Shown one piece after another: positions 1 to 10,783 of a stretch of 64,000 nucleotides of DNA. Origin of the DNA: Scylla paramamosain (lineage: Eukaryota; Arthropoda; Malacostraca; Decapoda; Portunidae). The position numbers were made by a program, and so were the translations under genes. The stretch lies in the NCBI RefSeq assembly GCF_035594125.1, contig NC_087191.1:692501-756500 (forward strand). Direction: 5' to 3'. Numbering within the stretch: the stretch's first letter is position 1; each line of letters starts with the position of its first letter. The notes beneath the pieces are model-generated. The model was not told the origin of the DNA, searched no databases, and was given only the letters and a program-made list of their open reading frames with translations.

Positions 1-122
1 ACTGAGTGATTGATTCACTAACTCAGACTGACTCACTGATTGACTGATTCAGTGATTGACTCACTGACTGACTCACTGATTGACTGATTCACTGATTGAC
101 TGACTGACCTCGACTGACTCAC
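1..122. repeat. Degenerate ACTGACTCACTGATTG tandem repeat
   Basis: The first 120 bases are built from permutations of short words such as ACTGACTC, ACTGATTG and ATTCAGTG with periods of 8, 12 and 24. It is a degenerate satellite-like block, probably continuing left of the window. Confidence 0.8.
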
Positions 123-223
123 TAATCAAATGTCTCTCTCTGTGCCTGCCTGCCTGTCTAGAGACACAAAATCAACAAATGGGGTTTAATTTGTTTGCCA
201 AGTAACGCTCTGTCAGTCACGCC

Positions 224-225
<2 letters not shown>

Positions 226-307
<82 letters not shown>
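226..307. repeat. (GA)n microsatellite
   Basis: Uninterrupted GA dinucleotide array of about 82 bp. The rest of 123-780 holds only unique AT-rich sequence, a poly-A/poly-T run near 483-501 and a short CA run (648-669). Confidence 0.95.
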
Positions 308-311
<4 letters not shown>

Positions 312-779
312 CGCCCCAACAGACCTTGCGGTCCTCACGAGTTGACCTGACCTAGGATTACTAAGGTGATAGAAGAAAAGGACAGGAAAGCAGAAGGCTC
401 TCTTCCCACCCTCCCTCCCTCCGACATAAGCCGTACAGGAAAAACAGGTCGGAAAGAAATACCTTACGGGGTTGGAGAAGATAAAAAAAAAAAAAAAAAA
501 AACGGGGGAAAGAAAGAAAATAGATGAAATGAGGTGCCCTCATTTCCTGAAGGCAAGGAAGTTAATCACTAACAAACAAACGCTGTTAGCCACAGATTAC
601 AGGCAAGATATTTATCAAGATGGAGTTTAAAAGTCTCAGCGGTGTTGCACACACACACACACACACACATTCCATACACTAACTACTCGATGGAAAAAAA
701 AATGATTTTTTGATTCGTGAGAGTTAAAGGATTTCCCAACAATTTTGAACGGCCCCACCGCGTGTGTAATATGAAGAGT

Positions 780-1080
780 CTATCGTGAAATATTTACTAC
801 AGTCCATGTTATCAATGCCTTTGATAATTTCAGACACCTGTATTAAGTCGCCTCTTAGTCTTTTTTTGTGTTAATGGGAAAAGATTTCATTCTTTAAGAC
901 GCTCTTCGTATGATTTATTTCTTAGGCTTGGTATCATTTTTGTTACTCAACGCTGAACTCTTTCTAATTCATCAATGTCTTTCTGGTAGTAAGGGCACCA
1001 TACTTGAGCGCAATATTCCAAAAGGGGACGGACTAAAGAGTTATACAAAGTGAGGATTATATCCTTAGATTTATATTTTA
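780..1080 (-). mobile_element. CR1/L2-like LINE, RT 3'-end relic
   Basis: The minus strand reads, with frameshifts, the C-terminal LINE pattern: leucine-rich start, CAQVW.PYYQKDIDELERVQ-like text, then RNKSYEERLKE and a tail of TKRR. This resembles the post-RT region of the other CR1-like LINEs in the window. It is 5' truncated, and a short TA/AT stretch followed by a GA array lies at 1105-1187. Confidence 0.6.
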
Positions 1081-1101
1081 TATAATATAAATATAAGGCC
1101 G

Positions 1102-1104
<3 letters not shown>

Positions 1105-1187
<83 letters not shown>
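1105..1187. repeat. (GA)n microsatellite
   Basis: Perfect AG/GA array followed by a G run (1188-1198). It abuts the LINE relic on its left and lies 40 bp before a MITE copy. Confidence 0.95.
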
Positions 1188-1193
<6 letters not shown>

Positions 1194-1221
1194 GGGGCAT
1201 TCTGTGGCAGGCTAAGGACAC

Positions 1222-1450
1222 AAACAAAAGGATAGTATTCAGAAACTCTGCTTTTGGTCTCTCCCCACGACTGTTTGCAAAGGCCACAGGGATAATCAGC
1301 CGGGTTCTCGAGAGTGTTTTTTCTGTTAATATTATAAAAACCTTTCTAATATGTCACTAGAACCGTAAATAAACACTTAAAAACCCGTAACTCCAACTAC
1401 ATAATCTTTTGAAAATTGTGGAGGTGCGGCGCAGAAGTGTTTCAGAATAC
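1222..1450 (-). repeat. About 220-bp TIR repeat (MITE-like), inverted copy
   Basis: Reads GGCCACAGGGATAATCAGCC, CTAGAACCGTAAATAAACAC and GAAGTGTTTCAGAATACG, the reverse complement of the family best seen at 8503-8725. Family ends are inverted copies of TATTCTGAAAC-CTTCTGC. Non-coding and small. Confidence 0.75.
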
Positions 1451-1544
1451 GAGCCACAGCAGTGTGTGGCCTTAGCTCTTATCTCAGCCTCATTCCCCTC
1501 TGAACCTGTGTTTGATAACATCCCTCACCCCGGGACTGTACAGG

Positions 1545-1700
1545 GCCGTATTCTGAAAGACTTCTGCCGCACTTCTACTTTCAAGAGGCTCCAATTGAAG
1601 TAACACGAGTTTTTAAGGATGTTGTTACGGTTCTAGTGAAATTGAGAAGATTTCTATGTGGCCTTTGAAAATAGTCGAGCAAAGCGTGTCGGAATATGGC
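1545..1700 (+). repeat. About 220-bp TIR repeat, shortened copy
   Basis: Begins GGCCGTATTCTGAAAG and ends AAAGCGTGTCGGAATATGG. The middle part (between TTCTAGTGA and TTTCTATGTGGCC) lacks roughly 60 bp relative to other copies. The two ends are inverted repeats. Confidence 0.75.
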
Positions 1701-1807
1701 AAGCAGGGCGACATTGACACCCGGGTTTCCACAGTTCACCTTCCTCAGGTTTTTCCCAAATCGACCAACACGAAGGAAAGATGGATGGGCGAGGTGTGTG
1801 CCTGAGG

Positions 1808-2010
1808 CCTGTATTCATAAACTCTCACTAAAACGGTTTTTCAAGGCCACAGAGATGATTAACCGGATTCTCAAAAGAGTTTCTACTGCTAATAATGTGG
1901 AAACTTGTTAATCTGTCACTAGAGCCATAAAAACACTTCAAAACACGTGTATCTTCAACTAGAGCCTTTTGAAAGTCGCGGAGGTGTGGCGCAGAAGGGT
2001 TTCAGAATAT
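1808..2010 (-). repeat. About 220-bp TIR repeat, inverted copy
   Basis: Inverted orientation, from CCTGTATTCATAAACTC through GGCCACAGAGATGATTAACC and CACTAGAGCCATAAAAACAC to AGAAGGGTTTCAGAATAT. It is followed directly by a plus-strand LINE 3' end. Confidence 0.75.
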
Positions 2011-2019
2011 ATATAGTCT

Positions 2020-2157
2020 TGATAACGGAGCCCTAAAACATTAGATCAATTCATAGATGAGGATGGCAGGTGGGCATGTGTCTAACAGGGACTGCTGGTT
2101 TCTTACAGCTTCTCTTAAGTTCATTATGTTCTATTCTAAAGTTAAATATTCGTTAAG

Positions 2158-2160
<3 letters not shown>
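2020..2160 (+). mobile_element. CR1-like LINE 3' end joined to (TC)n
   Basis: Contains AATTCATAGATGAGGATGGC and GGACTGCTGGTTTCTTACAG, the plus-strand version of the LINE 3' terminus at 10120-10200 and 59230-59345 (FMDGDNRWK tail, then GGGACTGCC). A (TC)n array follows within a few bases of the end. Confidence 0.6.

Positions 2161-2162
<2 letters not shown>

Positions 2163-2230
<68 letters not shown>
2163..2230. repeat. (TC)n microsatellite at LINE 3' end
   Basis: Perfect TC array of 68 bp directly after the LINE 3' terminus. Confidence 0.95.
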
Positions 2231-2233
<3 letters not shown>

Positions 2234-2298
2234 GGAAATAGGCAGTGTTAAACAGGGACTGCCCCGTGTAGGCCTGATGGCTTCTTGCAGCTCCCCCC

Positions 2299-2300
<2 letters not shown>
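2231..2300 (+). mobile_element. Short LINE 3' terminus between two (TC)n arrays
   Basis: GGAAATAGGCAGTGTTAAAC, GGGACTGCCCCGTGTAGGCC and TGATGGCTTCTTGCAGCTCC match the last 60-70 bp of the same CR1-like LINE family. The piece sits between a TC array on its left and another on its right. Confidence 0.6.

Positions 2301-2301
<1 letters not shown>

Positions 2302-2374
<73 letters not shown>
2302..2374. repeat. (CT)n microsatellite
   Basis: Perfect 73-bp CT array after the second LINE terminus. Confidence 0.95.
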
Positions 2375-2377
<3 letters not shown>

Positions 2378-2439
2378 ACCAGGCTAAGCACTGCACCATT
2401 CACTTTGTATGTCACGTCAGTAAGCATAAGACACATGAA

Positions 2440-3268
2440 CTGTCACCCATAGCCCACGACTTGCAACATCCAAAGTACATCCTGAAGTGAACTAAGCAAC
2501 GTGAGATGGTTAGGAAATGACTGCAGGTAAGCTCTTTAGTGCCAAGGAACGGTCATATACATAAGAGAACTGATTTCCCACGCCTTGCAATACACGAACA
2601 CCACTGGAATAGCACTTACGTTAGTTTATTAATATACGAGGCAATAGTGGTTGGGAAATAACTACAGGTGCGCTTGCAATAAATAAACATCAACAGAATA
2701 CTTTTTTTTTATAACTAAACACGCTTTGCAGTACATAAACACAGCTAGATACTTCTCACATCAACAAACAACGCCTTGCAATGCATAAACACCATTAGAA
2801 CACTTCCCATTTTAATAAACCCCACCTTGCTAAACATGCATACCAACAGAATACTTCTCACATTAACTAACCACGAATTTAAATACATAAACACCACTAT
2901 ACACTCTCATGTTGCCAGAGTAATGTGTAACTGGAAGGTGATGAACTGAACGAGGTAATAATAATAAAGAAATAACTGCCAAGAAAACATGATACGCTGA
3001 GAAATATTAACAAACCAAACACACCTTGAAATATGTGAAAACTATAATGTCTGTCCGGTTAGTAATGTGTAATTGGTAGGTAATGAAGTAAACGAGGCAA
3101 TAATAATCAACAAATAACAGCAGGTTTGGTTTATATCTCTGATGCCAAGAAAACATGATATACAGAGAAGTATTACCCAACCACACACATCTCGCAATAC
3201 GTGAACTCCAGTTAGTACAGTAATGTGTAACTGTTACGTAGTGTTACTCTTCACAGGTGTGGTGCAAA
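2440..3268. other. Non-coding, decayed direct repeats
   Basis: No gene seen. Phrases such as GCAATACATAAACACCA recur about every 60-90 bp from 2590 to 2900. A larger unit (GTGTAACTGG-AGGTGATGAA-CGAGGTAATAATAA) occurs at about 2925 and 3065. It is an old degenerate tandem repeat. Confidence 0.5.
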
Positions 3269-3273
3269 CATAC

Positions 3274-3600
3274 CTGAGGAGCGGCAACACCTCCACCTCT
3301 CACTTCAACAGACTGACTGCCGCTGTTTAGTGTATTTATCTTTTTAAAGCATGGCGGTGTGTTACGTCACTGCCTGCACTCAATACTCTACCCCCATTGG
3401 TCGAGACGTGGTGTGAGCCTCTAGCTGGGGGCTCTGATTCGCTGGTGGTGAGTGACGTAGGAGAATATGAGGACTGTGATTGGTGGAGGCTGAGGTGTGG
3501 CACGTCACTCCCACTGCCAGGCTCGGAAAGTGATGATACACAACGTTACGTAATGAGAAACTTGCCACGCGCTGGCTTGCAACACCTCCACATGTCCACA
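3274..3600. promoter_or_regulatory. Putative CRE/CCAAT promoter region
   Basis: Within 190 bp there are four bZIP-type sites: TTACGTCA (about 3364), TGACGTAG (about 3453), CACGTCAC (about 3499) and the palindrome TTACGTAA (about 3544). Two inverted CCAAT boxes (CCATTGGT about 3393, GATTGGTGG about 3478) lie among them. Just to the left on the minus strand a consensus donor CTCAG/GTATGT occurs at 3274/3273, which could end a non-coding first exon. This is the only non-repetitive GC-balanced block of its kind in the first 10 kb. The target gene is unknown and the call rests on motifs only. Confidence 0.4.
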
Positions 3601-3699
3601 ATGCCCTTGCCTCGCTATTTCTTCTTCTTTCTCTTCTTCTTTGACTAACTAATCTTTCGTGGGGTTCATCCGCTATTACATTCTCGCCAATAACTTCAA

Positions 3700-4160
3700 T
3701 CATGTGCATCTCTTTCCTCTAATACATGACGAAGGTTCCTGAAATATCCCCTTATTCTTCTCGCCTCTGCATTCCCTTCCTGTATGTTTGGTCACGTCTC
3801 CTTCCTTTCTCTTTCTCTCTGCCATATACTTCTAACTTCTGTCCTTTGCATCTCAAATACGCGACAAAGGTTCTTGATATCTTCACTTACTTTCGTCTGC
3901 ATTCTCTTCCTATATGTTCGATCACTTCTCTCTCTCCTTTCACGTCTGTCCTTCCGTAGTTCTCACTTTATTTTTGCCTCGCTGCCTGAGTGACCTGGCT
4001 GTTTCGGCTTAGTTTATCTAATATATGACTAAGGTTCCTGAAATTTCCACTTATTCTTGTCTTTGCATTCCCTTCCACCTACGCCATTGTTTGTCTTCGC
4101 CTAGTTGTTTTCACTTTCCTTGTCTCGCTACCATGTTTCCTCTGCTTATTTATCTTATAA
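3700..4160. repeat. Degenerate pyrimidine-rich repeat
   Basis: The phrase GACGAAGGTTCCTGAAATAT followed by CACTTATTCTTCT and GTATGTTTGGTCACGTCTCC recurs at about 3727, 3862, 4026 and 4388 with divergence. It gives meaningless serine/leucine-rich frames. No gene is seen. Confidence 0.55.
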
Positions 4161-4385
4161 AGGATCATATTCTGAAACACTTCTGCGCCGCACCTACACT
4201 ACTTAAAAAAATCTCTAGTTGAAGTTACACAAATTTGTAGAAGTGCATTTAGGGTTCTGGTGATAGATTAATGAGCTTTATACAGTAACAACAGAAAAAA
4301 AAAAAAACTTTCATGAGAAACTGGTTTATCTCTGTGGCTTTTGAAAACAGTCGTGGTGAGAGAGCAAAGCGTGTCAGATTATGGG
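4160..4385 (+). repeat. About 220-bp TIR repeat, with possible target duplication
   Basis: Begins GGATCATATTCTGAAACAC and ends AAAGCGTGTCAGATTATGGG. Flanks read CTTATAAAG on the left and CTTATGAAAG on the right, an imperfect 9-bp direct repeat that could be the target-site duplication. The core includes TTCTGGTGATAGATTAATGA and GGCTTTTGAAAACAGTCGTG. Confidence 0.75.
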
Positions 4386-4618
4386 CCTTATGAAAGTTGC
4401 TGAAGTCTCCAGTTATTCTTGTCTCTACGTTCGTTTCTTTATGTTCGGTCACGTCTCCCTCCTTTCTGTATCTCTCACGTGTCCCACCACTTTCCTTTAT
4501 CTGTTTCTGTCCTTGCATTCCCTTCTTGCATACTCTTCACTTTTATTCTTCGCGCACCTCTTCCCTTCACATGCTTCACTCTGTCCTTCATTTTCGTCCT
4601 TGCATGCTCCAACCACTG

Positions 4619-4620
<2 letters not shown>

Positions 4621-4685
<65 letters not shown>
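4621..4685. repeat. (CT)n microsatellite
   Basis: Perfect CT array of 65 bp. Confidence 0.95.
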
Positions 4686-4688
<3 letters not shown>

Positions 4689-4912
4689 CCCCATTTTTCG
4701 TTCCGATGTGTACGGAAACGTATCTGTGTAAATGATGAAATGTGTTTCCTGGCCAAACAACACTCCCGCCCTTGGCTGCTCGTCGCAGGAGTGACTGCCA
4801 GCTCTTTAAAGTTTTTCTATCCAAAATTTAACAATGAAAATATGATCGAATTGATTTATCTTTCTAAATATATCTATCCATATATCAATCAAGCAATCTA
4901 CTTATCTATCTA

Positions 4913-5017
<105 letters not shown>

Positions 5018-5454
5018 AGGATAAGTATTTCTATTTTCCTTACACTCTTGGGAATATAAGAAAATTATGATCTATAGTCTGGATGTGATTGAAAAAAAAA
5101 GAAACAGTAAAAAAAGAAAAAAAAAAGATGTTTTCTAAACCAACGGTAAAAAAGAAAAAAAAAAAAAAAAACAGTTTCTGCGGTGTAACTGGAACACCAC
5201 CAGCGGAACGTGATGCGCACCACAACTCATCCTTAGCAACTAGTTGATCAAAACGAAAATATCCTTCCTCAGTCAGGATGCAGCGCGTAGGGTTATCCGT
5301 TATAAGCTTAAAGGATTCAGAAACCCTTCAACGGACAGCCTGAATCAGCGCAACACGGGAATTCCATCCCGGCCGGACAGGTGCAGAGATAAAGACTATT
5401 TACTCTACGAACCTTGCATTGCACCACGAAAGGCCTCACGATAAAGAACTATAC

Positions 5455-5947
5455 AGGAACCATATTCTGAAACATTTCTGCGTCACACCTCCAATACATT
5501 TAAAAAGTTCTAGTCGAAGTTAGCTGGTTTTTATTTTTTTTTATTTTTTTTTTATGGTTCTAGTGACAGATTGTTTTCACATCATTAACAGATGAAACAC
5601 TCTAGAATTCTTCAGCTAATCATCTCTGTGGGCTTTAAAAAATAGTCGTGGTGAACTTACACGAGTTTTTAAGGATGCTTTTTACGGTTCTAGTGACAGA
5701 TTAACAAGATTTCTACATTATTAACAAGAGAAACAGTCTTGAAAACCAAGTTTATCATCTCATTGAGCTTTGAAAATAGTCATGGCTAAGTTACACGAGT
5801 TTTTAAAGGTGTTTTTACAATTCTTGTGACAGATTAACAAGATTTTGACATCATTAACAAGAAAAAACAGTCTTGAGAACCAAGTTCATCATCTATGTCG
5901 CCTTTGTAAATAGTCGTGGTGAAAGAGCAGTGTGTCAAAATACGGTC
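5455..5947 (+). repeat. TIR repeat with triplicated core
   Basis: Starts GGAACCATATTCTGAAACAT and ends CAGTGTGTCAAAATACGG. Between the ends the core segment (ACACGAGTTTTTAAGG, TTCTAGTGACAGATTAACAA, TTGAAAATAGTCGTGGTGA) occurs three times in tandem, near 5520-5650, 5655-5785 and 5790-5920. It is a single insertion whose interior has multiplied. Confidence 0.75.
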
Positions 5948-6197
5948 TTTACACAGGAGGCATAGAAAGATCCAGGTAATATCTCCCTCTGTTTCCCACG
6001 CAAGCTTCACACGAGAGAAAGCTAGAAAAGCATCTTGGTAACACCCCTAACTCATTGACATTCACCACACCATTCACACCCTTAATTCTTCTCACGCAAG
6101 TTTGTCCTTACCACTGCATGGAAACTGTCCGCACATCATGACTTCACCACGCGTTGTGCCCCGGGGATTGGGTAATACGCCGTTGTCTTTCAAGGAC

Positions 6198-6263
6198 CAT
6201 ATTCTGAAACACATCGCCGCACCTCCACTTCTTTCAAAAGGTTTTAGTTGGTGACACGGATTT

Positions 6264-6294
<31 letters not shown>

Positions 6295-6415
6295 GTGGCT
6301 ATAGTGACAAATTGATAAGATTTCTTTATCATTAACAGGAAAACAGTCTTGAGAACCCGGCTAATCATCTATGTGGCCTTTGAAAATAGTCGTGGTGAGA
6401 CAGCAAAGCGTTTCT
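6198..6415 (+). repeat. About 220-bp TIR repeat, right end cut
   Basis: Begins GGACCATATTCTGAAACAC and carries a T22-23 run in the core. It ends near GCAAAGCGTTTCTGACAG, where the right TIR is interrupted. Confidence 0.7.
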
Positions 6416-6544
6416 GACAGTGACTGACTTCTTGACTAACTACGTAGGCTGTTTGGTTTAATAAAGAATGACGAGCTAGAGTGTGAGAAAAAAATAAAAG
6501 TGTTATGTGCTGCATGTGAGGGGGCGTATGCTTGCTGGTATTGT

Positions 6545-7025
6545 TGATTGTTGATATGTGCTGATACTCAGAAACGCTCTGCTCTCTCACTACGTCTGTT
6601 TTCAAAGGCCACAGAGATGATTAGCCGGGTTCTCAAGACTGTTTCTCCCGTTAGTAATGTCGAAATGTTAATTTGTCACTAGAACCCGTGTAACCACCAC
6701 AACAATTTTCAAAGGTCACAGAGATGGTTAGCCAGGTTTTCAAGACTGTTTCTCCCGTTACTAATGTCGAAATGTTGTCAATTTGTCACTAGAACCGTAA
6801 AAGCACCCTTAAAAGCCCGCTTATCCACCACAACAATTTTCAAAGGCCACAGAGATGATTAGCCGGGTTTTCAAGACTGTTTCTCCATTTAGTAATATCG
6901 AAATACTGTTAGTTTGTCACTAGAACCGTAAAATCACCTTTAAAAACCCTTGTCATTTCAACCAGAGCCTTTGGAAAGTAGTTGAGGTGCGGTCAGTAAT
7001 GTTTAGTGTTTCAGGATACGGGTCA
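6545..7025 (-). repeat. Inverted TIR repeat with triplicated core
   Basis: Inverted orientation. The core AAAGGCCACAGAGATGATTA, TTCTCAAGACTGTTTCTCCC and TTTGTCACTAGAACCG occurs three times, near 6605, 6711 and 6837, separated by CCACCACAACAATTTTC. It ends AATGTTTAGTGTTTCAGGATAC. This is the inverse-orientation counterpart of the multimer at 5455-5947. Confidence 0.75.
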
Positions 7026-7359
7026 TGGTAACTACTGTAGGCTATAAATGTGTTGTGTGCTGCGATGCATGTGTGTTCCTGGCTCTGGTCCTCGTGCTGG
7101 TTAGGCCAGACTCACGTTGGGGTGTCAGTTAAGTATAATGCAAAATAAAGAGTTTGTACAATCATGTCCAGACTGACGAAGGAGCTTTTCTACATATCTT
7201 ACGAAAGCAAAGCGATTTTTTTTTTTTTCAATTGCCATTGGCTGAAGTTACCGTTAGCGTGAATCTTTTGGGCCTGTCTACTTCCTCTCACCCTCGACAG
7301 CCCTCTTCCCGTCCCTATCCACCATCCCCTTTCTTCTCATACCTCCTCCTCCACCACCA

Positions 7360-7362
<3 letters not shown>

Positions 7363-7445
<83 letters not shown>
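7363..7445. repeat. (CT)n microsatellite
   Basis: Perfect CT array of about 83 bp preceded by CCT/CCA triplets. Confidence 0.95.
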
Positions 7446-7449
<4 letters not shown>

Positions 7450-7799
7450 TTATATCCTGAAGTGTGACGGGTTTTGTAGTCATATGCAGAAGATATGACA
7501 TTTACTTGTGCGGTGTGTACTCAACGCCTTGCCTCGGCCGCTCTTGTCCTCGAGGCTGTGCGGCAAATAGCTGGCTGTATCTTTTTAAATAACACAAGGG
7601 GTGGTGCACTGAGCCGCTGAGCCTACACGTGGCAGTCCTTCCCTGTATAATACCCACATAACTTAATCCTATCAATATTTTCTCATCTCCTGCCCTACTA
7701 ACAACCTCAACTTAATTCCACTTTCATGAACCTGTTTCCTCCTATCTACTTATTTGCTAGGCTTGAATAACGAGTATCTTTCAAAACTGTAATAATGAT

Positions 7800-8135
7800 C
7801 AGAGACTATATTCTGCAACACTTCTGCGTTGCGCCTCCACTATATTCAAAAGGCTCTGGTTGAAATGACACGGGTTTTTAAGGGAGATTTTTTGTGGTTT
7901 TAGTGACAGATTAACAAGATTCCTACATTATCAACAAGAAAAACTCTTTCGAGAACTCGGCTAATCGTCTCTGCGGCCTTTGAAAATATGTGTAGTGAAT
8001 TTATACGAATTTTTTAAGGGTGTTTACGTTTCTTTTTACATTTATACATTATTAACAGGAGAAACACTCTTGAGAACTTGGCTAATCATCTGTTGCCTTT
8101 AAAAATAGTCGCGGTGAGAGTGCAAGGTGTTTTTG
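7800..8135 (+). repeat. TIR repeat with duplicated core
   Basis: Begins GAGACTATATTCTGCAACAC. It contains two core copies (TTCTACATTATCAACAAG-like at about 7920 and TTATACATTATTAACAGG at about 8040) and ends GTGCAAGGTGTTTTTGAAG. Confidence 0.65.
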
Positions 8136-8375
8136 AAGTACAGGACTAGGGTTAGGATTTTTTCATCTATATCATCAAGTTGAAATCAGGCACCAGCTCG
8201 ATGCACTGCAATACATCTGTCTATACATCAGCAAGACATTCCAGAAAAGGGTATCCAACGCAATATATACTCTGGCAATATTAAAAAAAGAAGTGTCTTC
8301 AAGCCTCTCTCTTGAATACGGTGCTCATCTCACTATCACAGGTAATTGAAACTGCTACAAGTACCAAGCCAATAC

Positions 8376-8462
8376 CTGGCCACGTGGCACTAGGCTGTTG
8401 GTGATGCACAGCGCCGCCACCAGGACGATGTGTATATTCATGGTCGTAAAGTCAAGAAGCAT
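8376..8462 (-). CDS. Possible first coding exon with signal peptide
   Basis: The minus strand reads MLLDFTTMNIHIVLVAALCI followed by TNSLVPRGQ and then a GT (CAG/GTATTGG), leaving phase 0. The second Met (8441) starts an 11-residue hydrophobic core (IHIVLVAALCI) followed by polar TNS, typical of a cleavable signal peptide. A MITE copy lies about 40 bp upstream (8503-8725), where the promoter or 5' UTR would be. I could not find a convincing following exon. An ORF beginning after AGATACAG near 7580 is open for only 17 codons in phase. It could be a decayed gene or chance. Confidence 0.3.
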
Positions 8463-8502
8463 ACTCAGCTCCCTCCGTGTTTAGAATTTACTTAATCTCC
8501 AC

Positions 8503-8725
8503 AGGAACCTTATTCTGAAACTTCTGCGCCGTATCTCCACTACATTCAAAAGGCTCTAGTTAAAAGTGACAAGGGTTTTTAAGGGTGTTTTTTTTTTACG
8601 GTTCTAGTGACAAATTAACAAGATTTGTACATTATTAACATGAAACACTCGTGAGAACCCGGCTAATCATCTCTGTGGCCTTTGAAAATAGTCGTGGTGA
8701 GAGCGCTGAGCGTTTCGGAATGTAG
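8503..8725 (+). repeat. About 220-bp TIR repeat, most complete copy
   Basis: Left end GGAACCTTATTCTGAAACTT. Core TTTTTAAGGGTG-T9-ACGGTTCTAG, then TTAACATGAAACACTCGTGA and ATCATCTCTGTGGCC. Right end GAGCGCTGAGCGTTTCGGAATG. The inverted ends share TTCTGAAAC/GTTTCGGAA. There is no coding capacity, so it is a MITE-like non-autonomous element. Confidence 0.75.
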
Positions 8726-8781
8726 GCACTGATGGGTTTGGAAATATCAACTGATGTATTAGGGACTGGCACTTAATTGCT

Positions 8782-8875
8782 CTCTCTCTCTCTCTCTCTC
8801 TCTCTACAGAATCATGATAATACCCTTAAGAATCCCAACAAGTTTCAATAAAGCCTGTTAATCTAAGTTTACAAT

Positions 8876-8907
<32 letters not shown>

Positions 8908-10040
8908 TTTCATCAAGAAATCTGTTTATAGTTGAATAGGTTGCCGAAGTATTTTGAAAATGCAGCTCGGAAATTCTACAACTGATCATCTAGAGCAGCG
9001 TGTGGAGAATGTAAGAGGGTACGACGAGGTCACCTGTTCATAATATCATTGTTTAAAATTTGAGATTACTTCGTAAAAATATTTATCAAGATATCTCGTA
9101 CCTGCGTTGTTTTGTTTTAATCGAAGTAGGTCTGATTTCTTACGCAATGCTTAAATATGAATTAAAAGTATGTAAATATGTAGACTTTAGGGCTGTGCTC
9201 ACTGTGGAATTAAAGAAAGGAGCATCATGGGAAGATCCTTTGGGAATCACTATGTGTTATCACGTACATAAATCTACGACACACTGGACGTTTTTAAGGC
9301 CACGCACTTTGACCAGCAGGTAATATAGATCAATCTCTATCTTCATTTTTTTTCCACCCTTCCTGATTTTTTTTTTTTTTATCTAACCTTTCTTTCTTCA
9401 CTGATTATATTTTTTTTTCTTTCCTACACCACTGATTATATATTTATTTTTCTTATCTTCTTACTTCACTCACCTTTCTAACTTCAATCATTTTTTCTAC
9501 GTGGAAAAAGAAAACCAGAGGAAGCGTTAATTAACTTGTTACAGTTCCTCTGAGGATGCCACAAGGCAACAGCGCTGGATACGTCTGTCTGTCCATCTAT
9601 GTACAGTAGCAGGCCACCAGTCTCACACGGGGTAGCAAAGCACTGCACACACACATCGAAAGATGTATCGTATGTCCGCATCTGCAGTTTTTAACACCTG
9701 CATCCACAATTCTGATAAATTAATCATCCGCATATCCATATTTGTGAGGATGTAGCAGTTACATTTTATACATTACAGACTACATACAGAGTTCGGAGCT
9801 TGCAGAGTTAAAGAAAATTAATTAATGCATGTTTGCTTTTTCACTAAAATAGCATATTTTAATCATTTCCTTTTAAATTTACACATTGTAATGTTTCAAG
9901 AGTTTTGCGGAAGGACAGGAGGGAGAGAATATTACATGTGACTGTGTATTATGTAAACGTATAAAAGTACGTATGTACAGTACCAGGAAATAGTACTGCA
10001 TGTAATGTTGCACGAGTAATTATGAAGGGAAGCAGTCTGG
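8782..10040. other. No recognised gene; CT and CA runs
   Basis: Holds a CT run (8782-8806), a CA run (8876-8895) and otherwise unique AT-rich DNA. An 87-codon frame at 9060-9323 has no recognisable family and AT-rich, non-biased codons, so I do not call it. Confidence 0.5.
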
Positions 10041-10046
10041 CTGGCA

Positions 10047-10048
<2 letters not shown>

Positions 10049-10118
<70 letters not shown>
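10049..10118. repeat. (GA)n microsatellite at 3' side of LINE
   Basis: Perfect GA array. On the minus strand it is a CT tail directly following the LINE terminus at 10120. Confidence 0.95.
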
Positions 10119-10119
<1 letters not shown>

Positions 10120-10122
<3 letters not shown>

Positions 10123-10780
10123 ATAAGAAATAAGGGAAGCTGCAAGAAGCGACCAGGCTTACACGTGGCAGTCCCTGTATGAAACACTCCTACCTATTTC
10201 CATCTGTTATCCCCATCCATAAACTTGTCTAATCTTCTCTTAAAGCTCTCTAGTGTCCTAGCACTAACTACATGATTACTGAGTCCGTTCCACTCATCTA
10301 CCACTCTATTTGAGAACCAATTTTTTCCTATCTCCTTCCTAAACCTAAATTTTTCAAGCTTGAACCCGTTATTTCTTGTTCTACCCTGGTTGCTGATCCT
10401 AAGAATTTTGCTTGCATCTCCCTTGCTATAACCCTTATACCACTTAGAGACTTCTATCAGGTCCCCTCTTAACCTACGTCTCTCTAGAGAATGTAAATTT
10501 AACCGCTTCAACCTCGCTTCGTAAGGAATACTCCTCATCCCCTGTATCCTTTTAGTCATTCTCCTCTGTACTGATTCTAATAGACCTATATCTTTCCTGT
10601 AATGTGGGGACCAGAACTGCACAGCGTAGTCTAGATGAGGTCTGACCAGCGCCAAGTATAACTTTAATATTACTTCCTGCCTTCTACTTTTAACACTCCT
10701 AAAAATGAATCCTAGTACCCTATTTGCCTTGTTTCTGGCTTCTATGCATTGTTTCCCTAGACGGAGTTCAGAGTTCAGAG
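10120..10780 (-). mobile_element. CR1/L2-like LINE 3' part, open frame, bracketed by (GA)n
   Basis: The minus strand is open from about 10778 to the stop before 10194, roughly 195 codons without a break. It reads CIEARNKANRVLGFIFRSVK, LVRPHLDYAVQFWSPHYRKD, LLESVQRRMTKRIQGMRSIP, YEARLKRLNLHSLERRRLRG and WFSNRVVDEWNGLSNHVVSA, ending FKRRLDKFMDGDNRWK. This is the C-terminal region after the RT palm in CR1/L2-type LINEs. The open frame suggests recent insertion. Both sides are GA arrays on the same strand (10049-10118 and 10784-10861), as expected for insertion into, or tailing with, a microsatellite. Confidence 0.85.

Positions 10781-10783
<3 letters not shown>

Noticed and set aside
5244..5444. 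66-codon frame with FRNPSTDSLNQRNTGIPSRP
   Set aside because: Looks somewhat protein-like, but no family was recognised and it sits between A-rich tracts and a MITE copy; probably chance or a decayed repeat.
9060..9323. 87-codon plus-strand frame
   Set aside because: AT-rich, no recognisable family, no splice or UTR support. The final GTAATATAG could be a donor but nothing pairs with it.
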